DNA of 64,000 bases from Guyparkeria sp. SCN-R1 (GCF_003932495.1 NZ_QZMT01000001.1:186001-250000); one strand, 5' to 3'. Counted from the first letter of the stretch, positions 36,521-46,081 are shown. The notes: generated by a model from the letters alone, not told the origin. Program-made: numbers and translations.

Positions 36521-38757
36521 GTCCGTGATCCCTGTTGCCCGTTCGTGAAACCCGGATTGGCCGCCTCACCGGGTGTGTCGAGTGCAGCGAGCATCTCGGC
36601 AAGCGCCTGTCGGCAGGTGGCCTCGACCGCGCGTCGACCGGACAGGCCGGAGCGTTGGGCGAGCCGAGTCCCGTCCTGCAATTGCAGCATACGACCAATC
36701 AGCAGCGCGCGCTGTTCGATATCCAGCGTCCGGACGGCCGCCGCGTGAGTCAGGGCCGGCGTCAGCCAGCGGCGTAGCGGCTCGAGAGCGGCATCGAGGT
36801 GGTGCCTGTGCCGGGCGCAGGCCATCAGTTGATGCCGCTCAACCGTAGTTAGTGAGGGGAGGGGATGCGGCTGGCTCGCGGCCAGCAGTGCGGCGATCCG
36901 CTCGGGATCGACGTGTCGCAAAGGCCCGGCGGCGCGCGCGGCAAGCTGGCGGACAAAAGACCCGGCGGCGTGTTCGACGGCCGCCGTGCCATCGGCGGTG
37001 AGCCCCATCGCCATCACCACGGCCTCGCTGCCGGAGGCGTGGTCGCGATGCTGGCCCAGGTGCAGCACCTGCATGCCGCATGCCGCCCAGAAGGCGATCA
37101 AATCGTCCTCCATACCGAAACTTACGCCGAGAAAATCCTGGCCCTCGGTGCGGGCGGTCGCCGCGATCGCGCTCACCAGTCGCCTCCCCGCCCCCTGTCG
37201 TCGGGCCGCCGGGTGAACGGCAATGCGCTGGATACGCCGCCCACGCCGTCCCGGCCAGTCGGGCAGCCCGGCGTGGGCCGCCAGTGTCTGGGGCAGCAGG
37301 TGGCCGCGCAGGCGACGCTCGCCGTGAAAGACGGCCTCGGCGAGGTCGGCCGGCAGGTTGCCTTCGTCCTGGGTGGCGGCGGCCGCGATCCCCCCGTCAT
37401 CGGTCTCGGTGGTCCAGAGTTGGCTGGCCGGGCCGTCGAGCAGCTGGCGCAAGTCCTGGGGGGTGGTGCGGTAATGCGCGCTGACCAGCAAGCCGAACCA
37501 TTCGCCCAGGCGGCGCTCATCGGCGGCAAGCTCCCGGGGATCGAGACGTTGCGGCGGGTGGGCCGTCTGTAGCGCTCGGGATGACAGGGACTCTGCGGGG
37601 TCCGCATCCAGCAGCAACAGGCGGTCGACCAACCGTTCGAGCGGATCGCCCGGCGCCCAGCGGATGGGCGTGGTCAGCCAGTGGTGATGCACGGAGACGG
37701 CCATGGCCTCAAGGCGGGGCAGAAAGCGCAGGGTAAATCCGCGCCCGCTGCCCTCGTAGCCGTGCTCGGTGGTGGCGAAGACACAGCGCGGGTAGGCGGC
37801 GAACAGTGCCTCGAGCATGGCAGACGGCAGGGCGGCGGCCTCGTCGATCAGCAGCAGGCGGGCCGCAGGTTGTTGCTCGGGGCGCTGCTCGGGACCTTGC
37901 TCGATCAGCACATCGGGCGGCAGGAAGCGCAGCTGGTGGTCGCCGACCCGGACGGTCCCGTCCTTGTCTGTCGTCGAGCCGGTCGTTTCACGCAGGCGGT
38001 CGAACAGCGGGGCGACCGCCTCGCGCCGCGGGGCGGTCACCAGCACGTCGCCCAGCCCTTCCTCCAGCACTCGCGCCGCGGCCAGGCCAAGCGCCGAGGT
38101 CTTGCCGCGGCCACGATGCGATCGCAGCACCAGCGGGCGGCGCGGGCGCCCGCGGGCGGCGGCGAGGATGCGGTCGATGGCGCGGGCCTGGTCGTCGGTG
38201 CGGCAGGGGGCGGGCGTGTCCGTGCCGATAGTCCGGGTGTGGTCAGGCTGCGGCGGCGCGGCAATGGGCTGATCTTGCGCAACCTGCCACAGGTGGGTGG
38301 CCTCGCCGAGACAACGCACCAGTCGCTCACGGTAGGTCGGCCCGGCGTCGCTCGCCTGGTAGGGGTACGGCACCAGCCGCGCCATGTCGGGGTCGGTTTG
38401 CGACGGCCAGTCGGCAAGTGGCGGGGTCAGCAGGATCAGGCAGCCGCCACCGCGGACTCGCCCGGCCGCCGCGCCGAGTGCATCGGGATCGAAGCCCGAC
38501 AGGGCATTGACGACCACTCGGCCGTTCTCGCCGCCGAGCGCTTCACCCGCCCGACGAAAGCCGAGTGACGGCACGCCGGTGGGGCCGTCCGGGCCGACCC
38601 AGAGGCTGTCCTCGTCGATCAGGGATTGGGCGTGGGCGATCGCCCAGTCGCGCGTGCCGCTGATGAGCACCGCCAACCGATGCCCGGCGCGTTGCCATGC
38701 CGGCAGGGTCGCGTCGAGCGTGTGGCGAAGGGTCGGGTCGGTCGGGTGCGCTGGCAT
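36517..38757 (-). CDS. tmcA: tRNA(Met) cytidine acetyltransferase
   Basis: 746 aa. It makes N4-acetylcytidine at the wobble base of elongator tRNA-Met using ATP/GTP and acetyl-CoA. Domains: N-terminal DUF1726-like, a helicase-like ATPase with Walker A SHRGRGKTSAL (about 215-225) and Walker B LLLIDEAAALP, then a GNAT domain with RIQRIAVHPAARRQGAGRRL (about 515-535) and a tRNA-binding C-terminus. Length is close to the E. coli enzyme (671 aa) with a slightly longer N-terminal part. It is upstream of and coupled to ldhA. Confidence 0.93.
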   Translation of the reverse strand: MPAHPTDPTLRHTLDATLPAWQRAGHRLAVLISGTRDWAIAHAQSLIDEDSLWVGPDGPTGVPSLGFRRAGEALGGENGRVVVNALSGFDPDALGAAAGRVRGGGCLILLTPPLADWPSQTDPDMARLVPYPYQASDAGPTYRERLVRCLGEATHLWQVAQDQPIAAPPQPDHTRTIGTDTPAPCRTDDQARAIDRILAAARGRPRRPLVLRSHRGRGKTSALGLAAARVLEEGLGDVLVTAPRREAVAPLFDRLRETTGSTTDKDGTVRVGDHQLRFLPPDVLIEQGPEQRPEQQPAARLLLIDEAAALPSAMLEALFAAYPRCVFATTEHGYEGSGRGFTLRFLPRLEAMAVSVHHHWLTTPIRWAPGDPLERLVDRLLLLDADPAESLSSRALQTAHPPQRLDPRELAADERRLGEWFGLLVSAHYRTTPQDLRQLLDGPASQLWTTETDDGGIAAAATQDEGNLPADLAEAVFHGERRLRGHLLPQTLAAHAGLPDWPGRRGRRIQRIAVHPAARRQGAGRRLVSAIAATARTEGQDFLGVSFGMEDDLIAFWAACGMQVLHLGQHRDHASGSEAVVMAMGLTADGTAAVEHAAGSFVRQLAARAAGPLRHVDPERIAALLAASQPHPLPSLTTVERHQLMACARHRHHLDAALEPLRRWLTPALTHAAAVRTLDIEQRALLIGRMLQLQDGTRLAQRSGLSGRRAVEATCRQALAEMLAALDTPGEAANPGFTNGQQGSRT

Positions 38758-38793
38758 GGGGAGGATTCTAGGTTCCTTGGCCAGCGACGGCGA

Positions 38794-40371
38794 TCACCCG
38801 CCGGCGAACAGCGCGCGGATCACGAAGAAGAACAGCGCGGCCAGCAGGGCGGCTGCCGGTACGGTGATCACCCAGGCGGCAATGACCTTGAGCAGCAGCG
38901 AGCGCTTGACCAGTTCACGCTTGTAGATCTTCTTCAGGCCCTTGCGCTGACGCTTGCTGATGTGTGCCTCGCGGCGCGTGTCCTTGTCCTTGAGCTCCTG
39001 GAGCATCACCTTCTTGTGCTTGAGCGGCGCGGCCCGGAAGCGCTCGAGATATTCCTGCATCACCTCGTCGTCGTCGCTCTCCGGGTGGAGATCGCGGACC
39101 TGTTGCTCGAGACGGTCGTAATTGGACTTGAGGTACTCGCGCAGGAAGCCCACCCCGAACACCGCACCGATGGTGACGTGGGTGGTGGAGACCGGCAGGC
39201 CCAGCTGCGAGGCGAGGATGACGGTCAGGGTGGCGGCCATCGCGATGCAGTAGGCCCGCATCGGATCGATGTCGGTGATCTCGTGACCGACGGTGCGGAT
39301 CAGCTTCGGGCCGTAGAGGGCAAGACCCACCGCGAGCCCGAGTGCACCGATCAGCATCACCCACAGCGGGATGGCCGCCTTGCTGGCGGTGCCCGCCTGC
39401 GTCAGCGCGTCGTTGATGGCCGCGAGCGGACCGACGGCGTTGGCCACGTCATTCGAGCCATGGGCAAAGCTCAGCAGGGCGGCGGCGAAGATCAGCGGCA
39501 GGATGAACAGGCGGTTGACGCTCGCCTTGTTGTTTTCCTGCATGCCGTCGGCGGCCCGGGCGACGATGGGACGGACGATGAAGAACACGATCGCGGCGAT
39601 CACCAGGCCTATCAGTGCGGCGCCCAGGAACGGGATCTCGACGATCTTTTTCAGGCCCTTGACCACGAGGTAGGTGCCGAAGGCCCAGGCCATCAGGGCG
39701 AGGAACCAGGGAACGCGCTTTTTCGCCGCCTCGATCAGGTCGCCCTGATAGGTGATGCTGCGCTTGATCAGGTACAGCAGGACGGCGGCGAGCAGCCCGC
39801 CGAGCAGGGGCGAGATCACCCAGCTGGCCGCGATCTGGCCGACCGTGCCCCAGTTGGCGATGCCCCAGCCGGCCGCGGCGATGCCGCCGCCCATCACCCC
39901 GCCGACAATCGAGTGGGTGGTCGAGACGGGGGCACCCAGTGCCGTGGCGAGGTTGAGCCAGATCGCCGCGGCCAGTAGGGCGGCCATCATCAGCCAGACG
40001 AAGGTCATCGGATCGCCGATGGCGGCCGGGTCGATGATGCCGCCCTTGATGGTGCTGACCACGTCACCACCGGCGATGATCGCGCCGGCCGCCTCGAAGA
40101 TCGCGGCGATCGCGATTGCCCCGCCCAGTGTGAGGGCCTTGGAGCCCACCGCCGGGCCGACATTGTTGGCGACGTCGTTCGCGCCGATGTTCATGGCCAT
40201 GTAGGCACCGATCACCGCGGCGACCACCATCACGAGACTGACGTGCCCCTGGGTGAGCCAGGTGAACAGTGCCACGCCGATGACGAACAGCAAGGCCACA
40301 CCAAAGCGGAACAGCTCCCGGCGAGCGGGTTGGGCAACCTTGTCGAACGCGTCCACCTCGTTGAGATCCAT
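38794..40371 (-). CDS. PiT family inorganic phosphate transporter
   Basis: About 525 aa from ATG 40371 (GTG 40389 is also in frame). Two PHO4/PiT repeats are visible: GANDVANNVGPAVGSKALTL with APVSTTHSIVGGVMGGG in the first half and GSNDVANAVGPLAAINDAL with LPVSTTHVTIGAVFGVG in the second. About 10 membrane helices, plus a long charged cytosolic loop (about 400-480) before a last hydrophobic hairpin; that loop is rich in Lys/Arg/Glu. It takes up phosphate (or metal-phosphate) with protons or Na+. No PhoU-like DUF47 partner gene is adjacent. Confidence 0.92.
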   Translation of the reverse strand: MDLNEVDAFDKVAQPARRELFRFGVALLFVIGVALFTWLTQGHVSLVMVVAAVIGAYMAMNIGANDVANNVGPAVGSKALTLGGAIAIAAIFEAAGAIIAGGDVVSTIKGGIIDPAAIGDPMTFVWLMMAALLAAAIWLNLATALGAPVSTTHSIVGGVMGGGIAAAGWGIANWGTVGQIAASWVISPLLGGLLAAVLLYLIKRSITYQGDLIEAAKKRVPWFLALMAWAFGTYLVVKGLKKIVEIPFLGAALIGLVIAAIVFFIVRPIVARAADGMQENNKASVNRLFILPLIFAAALLSFAHGSNDVANAVGPLAAINDALTQAGTASKAAIPLWVMLIGALGLAVGLALYGPKLIRTVGHEITDIDPMRAYCIAMAATLTVILASQLGLPVSTTHVTIGAVFGVGFLREYLKSNYDRLEQQVRDLHPESDDDEVMQEYLERFRAAPLKHKKVMLQELKDKDTRREAHISKRQRKGLKKIYKRELVKRSLLLKVIAAWVITVPAAALLAALFFFVIRALFAGG

Positions 40372-40523
40372 GTCGAATATGCCTGTCACAATGTCATGAA
40401 AAACGGCACGTTAGCGGACCAGCGCCGCTTCGTCCATTTCCCGAGTTCTGGAGTCGGTCTTGAGCGCGCGTGTTTGACCGTGCGCGGTTTCCTTCCGAGG
40501 CCGAATCTGGCCCAATACGCGCC

Positions 40524-42329
40524 ATGTCAAAAACCCCCCGCGAAATCCTGAACAGCGTCTTCGGCTACGAGGACTTCCGCCCGCCGCAGGGCGAGGTGAT
40601 CGAGACGGTCACCTCGGGCCGCGATGCCCTGGTCCTGATGCCCACCGGCGGCGGCAAGTCGCTGTGTTACCAGGTGCCGGCGCTGTCGAGCCCCGGTACG
40701 GCCATCGTGGTCTCGCCACTGATCGCCTTGATGCAGGACCAGGTTGCCGCGCTACGCCAACTGGGGGTGGCGGCCGCCTTTCTCAATTCCAGCCTCTCGG
40801 CCGAGGAGTCCCGCGAGGTGATCCGGCAACTGCACGCCGGTGAGCTCGATCTGCTCTACATGGCACCGGAGCGGCTGATGACCCCGGCGGCCCTCGACCG
40901 ACTGTCGAGCCTGCCGGTGAACCTGATCGCCATCGACGAGGCGCACTGCGTCTCGCAGTGGGGCCACGACTTCCGCCCCGAGTATATCCGTCTGGGCGAG
41001 CTGGCTGACCACTTCCCGACCGTGCCGCGCATCGCCCTGACGGCTACGGCCGACGAGGCGACCCGCGAGGAGATCGTCAATCGCCTGCGGCTCACGAATG
41101 CGCGGCGGTTCGTTTCCGGCTTCGATCGACCCAATATCCGCTACCGGATCAGCCAAGGCAGTGGTGGCAGCCGCGACCGGCTGCTGCGTTTCATCCGCGA
41201 GGAACACGACGGTGAGGCCGGCATCGTCTACTGCCTGTCACGCAAGAAGGTCGAGCAGACCGCCGACTGGCTGACGGCACAGGGCCTGGTCGCCTTGCCT
41301 TACCACGCCGGGCTGTCGGCCGAGCACCGTCGGACCGTCCAGGAGCGCTTTCTCGCCGAGGAAGGCGTGATCGTGGTCGCGACCATCGCCTTCGGCATGG
41401 GGATCGACAAGCCCGACGTGCGCTTCGTCGCGCACCTGAACCTGCCCAAGAGCATCGAGGCCTACTACCAGGAGACCGGTCGGGCCGGGCGTGACGGCCA
41501 GCCGGCGGATGCCTGGATGGACTACGGCCTGCAGGACGTACTCACCCTGCGCCAGATGATGGCCGGCTCAGAGGCCGACGAGCGCATCAAGCGCATCGAG
41601 CGCGCCAAGCTCGACGCCATGCTCGGGCTGACCGAGGAAACCCGCTGTCGTCGCCAGTCCCTGCTGGGCTATTTCGGCGAGACGCTGGCTGAACCCTGCG
41701 GCAACTGCGACAACTGCCTCGAGCCACCGGAGACCTGGGATGCCACCGAGGCCGCGCAGAAGGCGCTGTCCTGCATTCACCGCACCGGGCAGCGCTTTGG
41801 CGTCAACTACCTGGTTTCCGTGCTGCGCGGCGAGGCGGACGATCGGATGCGCCGCTTCGGCCACGACCAGATATCCACCTTCGGTATCGGCACGGAGCTT
41901 TCCGCCACCGCCTGGCGGGGCCTGTTCCGCCAGTTGATCGCGCGCGGGCTGATCGCGGTCGATGCCGAAGGCCACGGTGGCCTGCACCTCGACCCCAGTG
42001 CCCGGGCTGTCCTGCGCGGCGAGGAGCGTCTGCACCTGCGTCCCGAGAAAAAGCGCCAGGCCGGAAGGCGCGGGGCGAAGCCGGGTAGCGCCCCGGTCCC
42101 CACGGAAGACGAGCCGCTCTGGGATTCGCTGCGCGCCCATCGCAAGCGGCTGGCCGAGGAGCAGGGCATTCCGCCGTACATGGTGTTCAGTGATGCCACG
42201 CTCAAGCACATGCTCGAGATCCGTCCGACCCAGCTCGAGGAGATGGCTGCAGTCTCCGGGGTGGGCGAGCACAAGCTGGAGAAATACGGCGAGGGTTTCC
42301 TGCGCATCCTGGTGGCCCATGCCGGCTGA
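40524..42329 (+). CDS. recQ: ATP-dependent DNA helicase RecQ
   Basis: 601 aa from ATG 40524. Helicase motifs: LMPTGGGKSLCYQ (Walker A), IDEAHCVSQWGHDFRPEY (DEAH plus RecQ aromatic-rich loop), TATAD, and QETGRAGRDGQ. The RecQ C-terminal zinc site is C(GNC)DNC with an earlier Cys (TRCRRQSLLGYF), and an HRDC domain ends the protein (AEEQGIPPYMVFSDATLKHM). Functions in recombination and fork repair. About 120 bases separate it from dnaE2, which has its own LexA box, so they are probably separate transcripts. Confidence 0.97.
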   Translation: MSKTPREILNSVFGYEDFRPPQGEVIETVTSGRDALVLMPTGGGKSLCYQVPALSSPGTAIVVSPLIALMQDQVAALRQLGVAAAFLNSSLSAEESREVIRQLHAGELDLLYMAPERLMTPAALDRLSSLPVNLIAIDEAHCVSQWGHDFRPEYIRLGELADHFPTVPRIALTATADEATREEIVNRLRLTNARRFVSGFDRPNIRYRISQGSGGSRDRLLRFIREEHDGEAGIVYCLSRKKVEQTADWLTAQGLVALPYHAGLSAEHRRTVQERFLAEEGVIVVATIAFGMGIDKPDVRFVAHLNLPKSIEAYYQETGRAGRDGQPADAWMDYGLQDVLTLRQMMAGSEADERIKRIERAKLDAMLGLTEETRCRRQSLLGYFGETLAEPCGNCDNCLEPPETWDATEAAQKALSCIHRTGQRFGVNYLVSVLRGEADDRMRRFGHDQISTFGIGTELSATAWRGLFRQLIARGLIAVDAEGHGGLHLDPSARAVLRGEERLHLRPEKKRQAGRRGAKPGSAPVPTEDEPLWDSLRAHRKRLAEEQGIPPYMVFSDATLKHMLEIRPTQLEEMAAVSGVGEHKLEKYGEGFLRILVAHAG

Positions 42330-42429
42330 CCAACCGCCTTGCCGCCGGGGGCGGGGATCCTGATCGATGATTCGAGTCGGTCATACGGCTTGGTACAGAT
42401 CGACGTGATCAGTGACTGGATATCGTAAG

Positions 42430-42445
42430 CTGTATTTATATACAG
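42430..42445 (+). promoter_or_regulatory. LexA (SOS) box upstream of dnaE2
   Basis: CTGTATTTATATACAG fits the CTG-N10-CAG consensus exactly with the preferred A/T-rich centre. It ends 7 bases before the dnaE2 ATG. A -10-like TATACA (42439-42444) lies inside the box; if used, transcription would start at about the ATG, giving little or no leader. Confidence 0.92.
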
Positions 42446-42452
42446 TATCGGC

Positions 42453-45400
42453 ATGAACGCCCATGCCGAGCTCTCCGCCCGTTCCAATTTCAGCTTCCTC
42501 ACCGCCACTCCCGACCCCGAGCGGCTGGTCGAGGTGGCGGCCGAGCGCGGTTATGCGGCCATCGCGCTGTGTGACGAGTGCTCGCTCGCCGGGGTGGTGC
42601 GGGCCCAGCAGGGGTGGCGGGCGTTGCCGGAGGATGGGCGTCCGCAGTTGGTCATCGGTACGCGGCTGGTGCTCGAGGAGGGCGACGAGCTGGTACTACT
42701 CGCCGCGAGCCGGGCGGGTTACGCCACGATCAGCCAGCTGATCACCCGCGGGCGGCGCGCGGCGGCCAAGGGCGAGTACCGGCTCGAGCGGGCGGACGTG
42801 CTGGAAGGCCTGATGGAGGGCCCGGTAGATGGCATGGGCGCCGGCGTACGCGTGATCTGGCAGGTGCCGGCCGGCGAGAGCCGCTCGCCGCACTGGCTGC
42901 TCGCCGGCGGCATCCGCCCGTGGCTGGGCGTGGTGGCGTGGCTCGACGGGCTGGACGGGCGTCGGGCGGCCCACGTCCGGGCCCTGGCCTCGGCCCATGG
43001 CCTGCCGATCACCGCGCTGGGCGACACGCTGATGGCCGATCGAGAGGAAAAGCCGCTGCTGGACGTGGTCACGGCCCTGCAGCATCGCCTGAGCGTGATG
43101 GAGGCGGCCGACCGGTTGCCGTCGAACGCCGAGCGCCACCTGCGCCCGGTCGAGGCGCTCGCCGTACTCTTCCCGGACGAGTGGCGCGCCGAGGCACTAC
43201 GACTCGCGGAATCCTGCCGCTTTTCGCTTGACGAGCTTTCCTACCAGTACCCGCTGGACGATATCCCGCCAGGCATGACTGGGCGCGAGCAATTGCGCCG
43301 GCTGACCTTCGAGGGCGCGGCCGTGCGCTGGCCCGAGGGCATTCCCGAGCGCGTGGTCGTCCAGATCGAGCGCGAGCTCTCGATCATCCACGAGATGGCC
43401 TTCGAGCCGTATTTCCTGACCGTGCACGACATCGTGCGCTTTGCCCGCTCGCGCAGCATTCTCTGCCAGGGACGCGGTTCGGCGGCCAACTCGGCGGTGT
43501 GTTTCGCGCTGGGGATCACGGCGGTCAATCCGGCCGAGTCCTCGATGCTGTTCGAGCGCTTCATCTCGAAGGAGCGCGCCGAGCCGCCCGACATCGACGT
43601 CGACTTCGAACATCACCGCCGCGAGGAGGTGATGCAGTACATCTACCGCCGCTACGGTCGCGACCGCGCCGCGCTGGCGGCCACGGTGATCCGCTACCGG
43701 CGCAAGTCCGCGCTGCGTGACGCCGCCCGGGCGCTGGATGTGGGCGAGGACGTCACCGAGCGCGTCAACGAGCAGCTGGCCTGGTGGGACCGGGAGGTCA
43801 GCGACGAGAAGCTCGCCGCTGCCGGAATCGACGGCAACCTGCGCCAGATTCGCTGGTGGCTGGCGATCGCCCGGCAGCTGACCGGCATGCCGCGGCACCT
43901 GTCCCAGCACGTCGGCGGTTTCGTCATCGCCCGCGGCCAGTTGGCCGACCTGGTGCCGGTGGAGAACGCCTCGATGGCCGATCGCACGGTGATCCAGTGG
44001 GACAAGGACGATCTCGACGCCGTGGGGCTGATGAAGATCGACGTACTGGCACTGGGCATGCTTTCGGCGGTTCGCCGGGCGATGGAGCTGGTCAATCGTC
44101 ATCGTCCACGCGATAAGGAACTGGCGCTGTGGTCCATCCCGCGCGAGGACCCGGCTACCTTCGAGATGATCAGTCGGGCGGATACCGTCGGCGTGTTCCA
44201 GATCGAATCGCGGGCACAGATGAGCATGCTGCCGCGCCTCAAGCCGAGCTCGTTCTACGATCTCGTGATCGAGATCGCCATCGTCCGTCCCGGTCCCATC
44301 CAGGGCGAGATGGTTCATCCCTATCTCAAGCGCCGGCAGGGGCTCGAACCCGAGGAGTATCCCAACGAGGAAATCCGGCGGGTGTTGGGGCGCACGTTGG
44401 GCGTGCCGATTTTCCAGGAGCAGGTGATCGAGCTGGCGATGGTGGCCGCGGGGTTTTCCGCCGGCGAGGCCGACCAGTTGCGCCGGGCGCTGGGTGCCTG
44501 GCGCAAGCGCGGCACGCTGGAAGATTTTCGCAAGAAGCTATTCGACGGCATGACCGCGCGCGGCTTTGCTGCCGAATTCGCCGATCGCGTCTACCGCCAG
44601 ATCCTCGGTTTCGGCGAGTATGGCTTTCCCGAGTCGCACTCGGCGAGCTTCGCCGTGATCGCCTACGCCTCGGCCTGGCTCAAGTGCCACGAGCCGGTGG
44701 CCTTCTACTGCGCGCTGTTGAACAGCCAGCCGATGGGCTTCTATGGCCCCTCGCAACTGGTGCAGGACGCCCGCCGCCACGGCGTGGTCGTGCGCCCGCC
44801 CTGCGTGATGGCCAGTGACGGCGAGAGCACGCTGGAACCGCTGGAAGACGCGGAGCATGCCGTTCGGACCCATGCCCTGCGCCTAGGCCTGGGACGCATT
44901 CACGGCCTCTCCGCCGCCGGAATCGAGCGGCTGCTGGCCGCCCGGGACCAGGCGGCCTTTCGCGACGTGGCTGACTGCGTGCGCCGGGCGCGCCTGGATG
45001 CCCGTGACCGCCGCGCGCTGGCCCATGCCGGCGCCTTCGCCGCGCTGGAAGGTAATCGATACGTGGCGCACTGGTCGGCGAGCGGCATCCCCGCGGACAT
45101 GGACCTCGAGGCCGGCTTGCCGGCCGACCGAATGGTGGCCGAACCGTCCGTCGACCTGCCCGCGCCGAACCAGGCCGAGACCATCGTCGCCGACTACCAG
45201 CGACTGGGGTTGTCGTTGAACGGCCATCCGCTGGGCCTGCTGCGCGAGCGGCTGCGGCGTCTGCGGCTGCGGCGCAGCGATGAGCTGGCGACCCGTCACG
45301 ACGGCGCGCACACGCGCTACTGCGGGCTGGTGACCATGCGCCAGCGTCCCGGCACGGCCAAGGGCACGGTGTTCCTCACGCTCGAAGACGAGGTCGGCAC

Positions 45401-45587
45401 GGTCAACGTGATCGTCTGGCCGGATCGTGTCGCCGAATACCAGCAGGTGGTGGTCAATGCCCGTCTGCTGGAGGTGCGCGGCCAATGGCAGCACCGCGAC
45501 GGCGTCGCCCATCTCGTCGCGCGCATGCTGGTCGATCACAGCGAGTGGCTGGGCGAGTTGCCCACCCGCTCGCGGGATTTTCATTAG
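42453..45587 (+). CDS. dnaE2: Error-prone DNA polymerase DnaE2 (ImuC)
   Basis: 1044 aa C-family polymerase. PHP domain at the N-terminus (ELSARSNFSFLTATPDPERL; CDECSLAGVVRA is the DnaE2 variant), palm with PDIDVDFEH and the second acidic motif near DAVGLMKIDVLALGML, finger/helix-hairpin region, and a C-terminal OB fold ending in SRDFH, a DnaE2 hallmark. It does damage-induced mutagenesis and lacks the beta-binding tail of replicative DnaE. In many proteobacteria it is co-transcribed with imuA and imuB; here neither flanks it. No Shine-Dalgarno precedes the ATG, consistent with a very short leader. Confidence 0.96.
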   Translation: MNAHAELSARSNFSFLTATPDPERLVEVAAERGYAAIALCDECSLAGVVRAQQGWRALPEDGRPQLVIGTRLVLEEGDELVLLAASRAGYATISQLITRGRRAAAKGEYRLERADVLEGLMEGPVDGMGAGVRVIWQVPAGESRSPHWLLAGGIRPWLGVVAWLDGLDGRRAAHVRALASAHGLPITALGDTLMADREEKPLLDVVTALQHRLSVMEAADRLPSNAERHLRPVEALAVLFPDEWRAEALRLAESCRFSLDELSYQYPLDDIPPGMTGREQLRRLTFEGAAVRWPEGIPERVVVQIERELSIIHEMAFEPYFLTVHDIVRFARSRSILCQGRGSAANSAVCFALGITAVNPAESSMLFERFISKERAEPPDIDVDFEHHRREEVMQYIYRRYGRDRAALAATVIRYRRKSALRDAARALDVGEDVTERVNEQLAWWDREVSDEKLAAAGIDGNLRQIRWWLAIARQLTGMPRHLSQHVGGFVIARGQLADLVPVENASMADRTVIQWDKDDLDAVGLMKIDVLALGMLSAVRRAMELVNRHRPRDKELALWSIPREDPATFEMISRADTVGVFQIESRAQMSMLPRLKPSSFYDLVIEIAIVRPGPIQGEMVHPYLKRRQGLEPEEYPNEEIRRVLGRTLGVPIFQEQVIELAMVAAGFSAGEADQLRRALGAWRKRGTLEDFRKKLFDGMTARGFAAEFADRVYRQILGFGEYGFPESHSASFAVIAYASAWLKCHEPVAFYCALLNSQPMGFYGPSQLVQDARRHGVVVRPPCVMASDGESTLEPLEDAEHAVRTHALRLGLGRIHGLSAAGIERLLAARDQAAFRDVADCVRRARLDARDRRALAHAGAFAALEGNRYVAHWSASGIPADMDLEAGLPADRMVAEPSVDLPAPNQAETIVADYQRLGLSLNGHPLGLLRERLRRLRLRRSDELATRHDGAHTRYCGLVTMRQRPGTAKGTVFLTLEDEVGTVNVIVWPDRVAEYQQVVVNARLLEVRGQWQHRDGVAHLVARMLVDHSEWLGELPTRSRDFH

Positions 45588-45624
45588 GTCACCCGAGGGT
45601 CTGGCGGGCTGTCATCAACTTGTT

Positions 45625-45675
45625 ATGCAAACGGCAATGCGAAACGTTTGCATTCGCATAATGGGGCGATATACT
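45625..45675 (+). promoter_or_regulatory. Promoter with overlapping palindrome, upstream of the putative small RNA
   Basis: TTGCAT (45648-45653) and TATACT (45670-45675) with a 16-base spacer; start expected near 45682. A perfect 9-bp inverted repeat (ATGCAAACG at 45625-45633, complement at 45645-45653, 11-base centre) covers the -35 element and could be a regulator site. Confidence 0.6.
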
Positions 45676-45681
45676 CGTCTC

Positions 45682-45904
45682 GTCACTTGAGAACGAAGGG
45701 GCGGTCGAGTCGGCCAAACCCCAGGAATCGACCAGCGCAGCGCATTGATTCCAGCGATTCATCGTGATTTGGGGAACTCCTGAATCTCGTCCCGGTCATA
45801 GGCCATGAGTCGCGTTGAGATGCTTCTTCGTTTTCATCGACTCCTCCTGCGGTGAGTTTTGCGGGCAGGTCTGTTCCCACGGGGAGCGACCTGCCCATTT
45901 TTTT
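45682..45904 (+). ncRNA. Putative orphan small RNA, about 220 nt
   Basis: Bounded by the promoter above and the terminator at 45863-45904. A long-range stem is possible: 45719-45723 with 45770-45774 and 45726-45729 with 45766-45769, leaving a 2-base bulge. The only open frame worth naming is 16 codons (45805-45855, MSRVEMLLRFHRLLLR), rich in Leu and Arg and ending 7 bases before the terminator stem, so a leader-peptide role is an alternative. No known RNA family (6S, 4.5S, tmRNA, RNase P) fits by eye. Confidence 0.45.
45863..45904 (+). terminator. Strong rho-independent terminator
   Basis: GGGCAGGTC (45863-45871) pairs perfectly with 45888-45896, with a second small stem TCCC-ACG-GGGA inside, followed by A and seven T. 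The T-run is on the plus strand only, so it ends rightward transcription from the interval, far after the dnaE2 stop. Confidence 0.92.
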
Positions 45905-46081
45905 GCCTGTTCGAAAGAGAATTGCCGTCACCTCAACCGGCCTCCCGGGACTGTCTGCGTTAGCGGGGAGTCATTAGCCAAGAAATCGTTTGACGACATA
46001 TACGGCTGGGCATGACCAGTCGGCGCGGGCTACACTCCGACGTCGACGTCCAATGACTCGTCCACCAAAGGGGAGATAACA

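Larger units (their letters stand above)
45588..46081 (+). other. Gene-poor interval between dnaE2 and an exported hydrolase
   Basis: About 490 bases without a convincing protein gene. It contains a promoter with an inverted repeat (45625-45675), a predicted structured transcript and a strong terminator ending at 45904 (listed separately). From 45905 to 46081 I see only the leader of the hydrolase gene. Confidence 0.7.

Noticed and set aside
45683-45931. 82-codon minus-strand frame in the orphan transcription unit
   Set aside because: No promoter or terminator on that strand; the terminator's T-run points to plus-strand transcription.
45815-46015. 66-codon plus-strand frame running through the terminator
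   Set aside because: It crosses a strong terminator and lacks a ribosome site.
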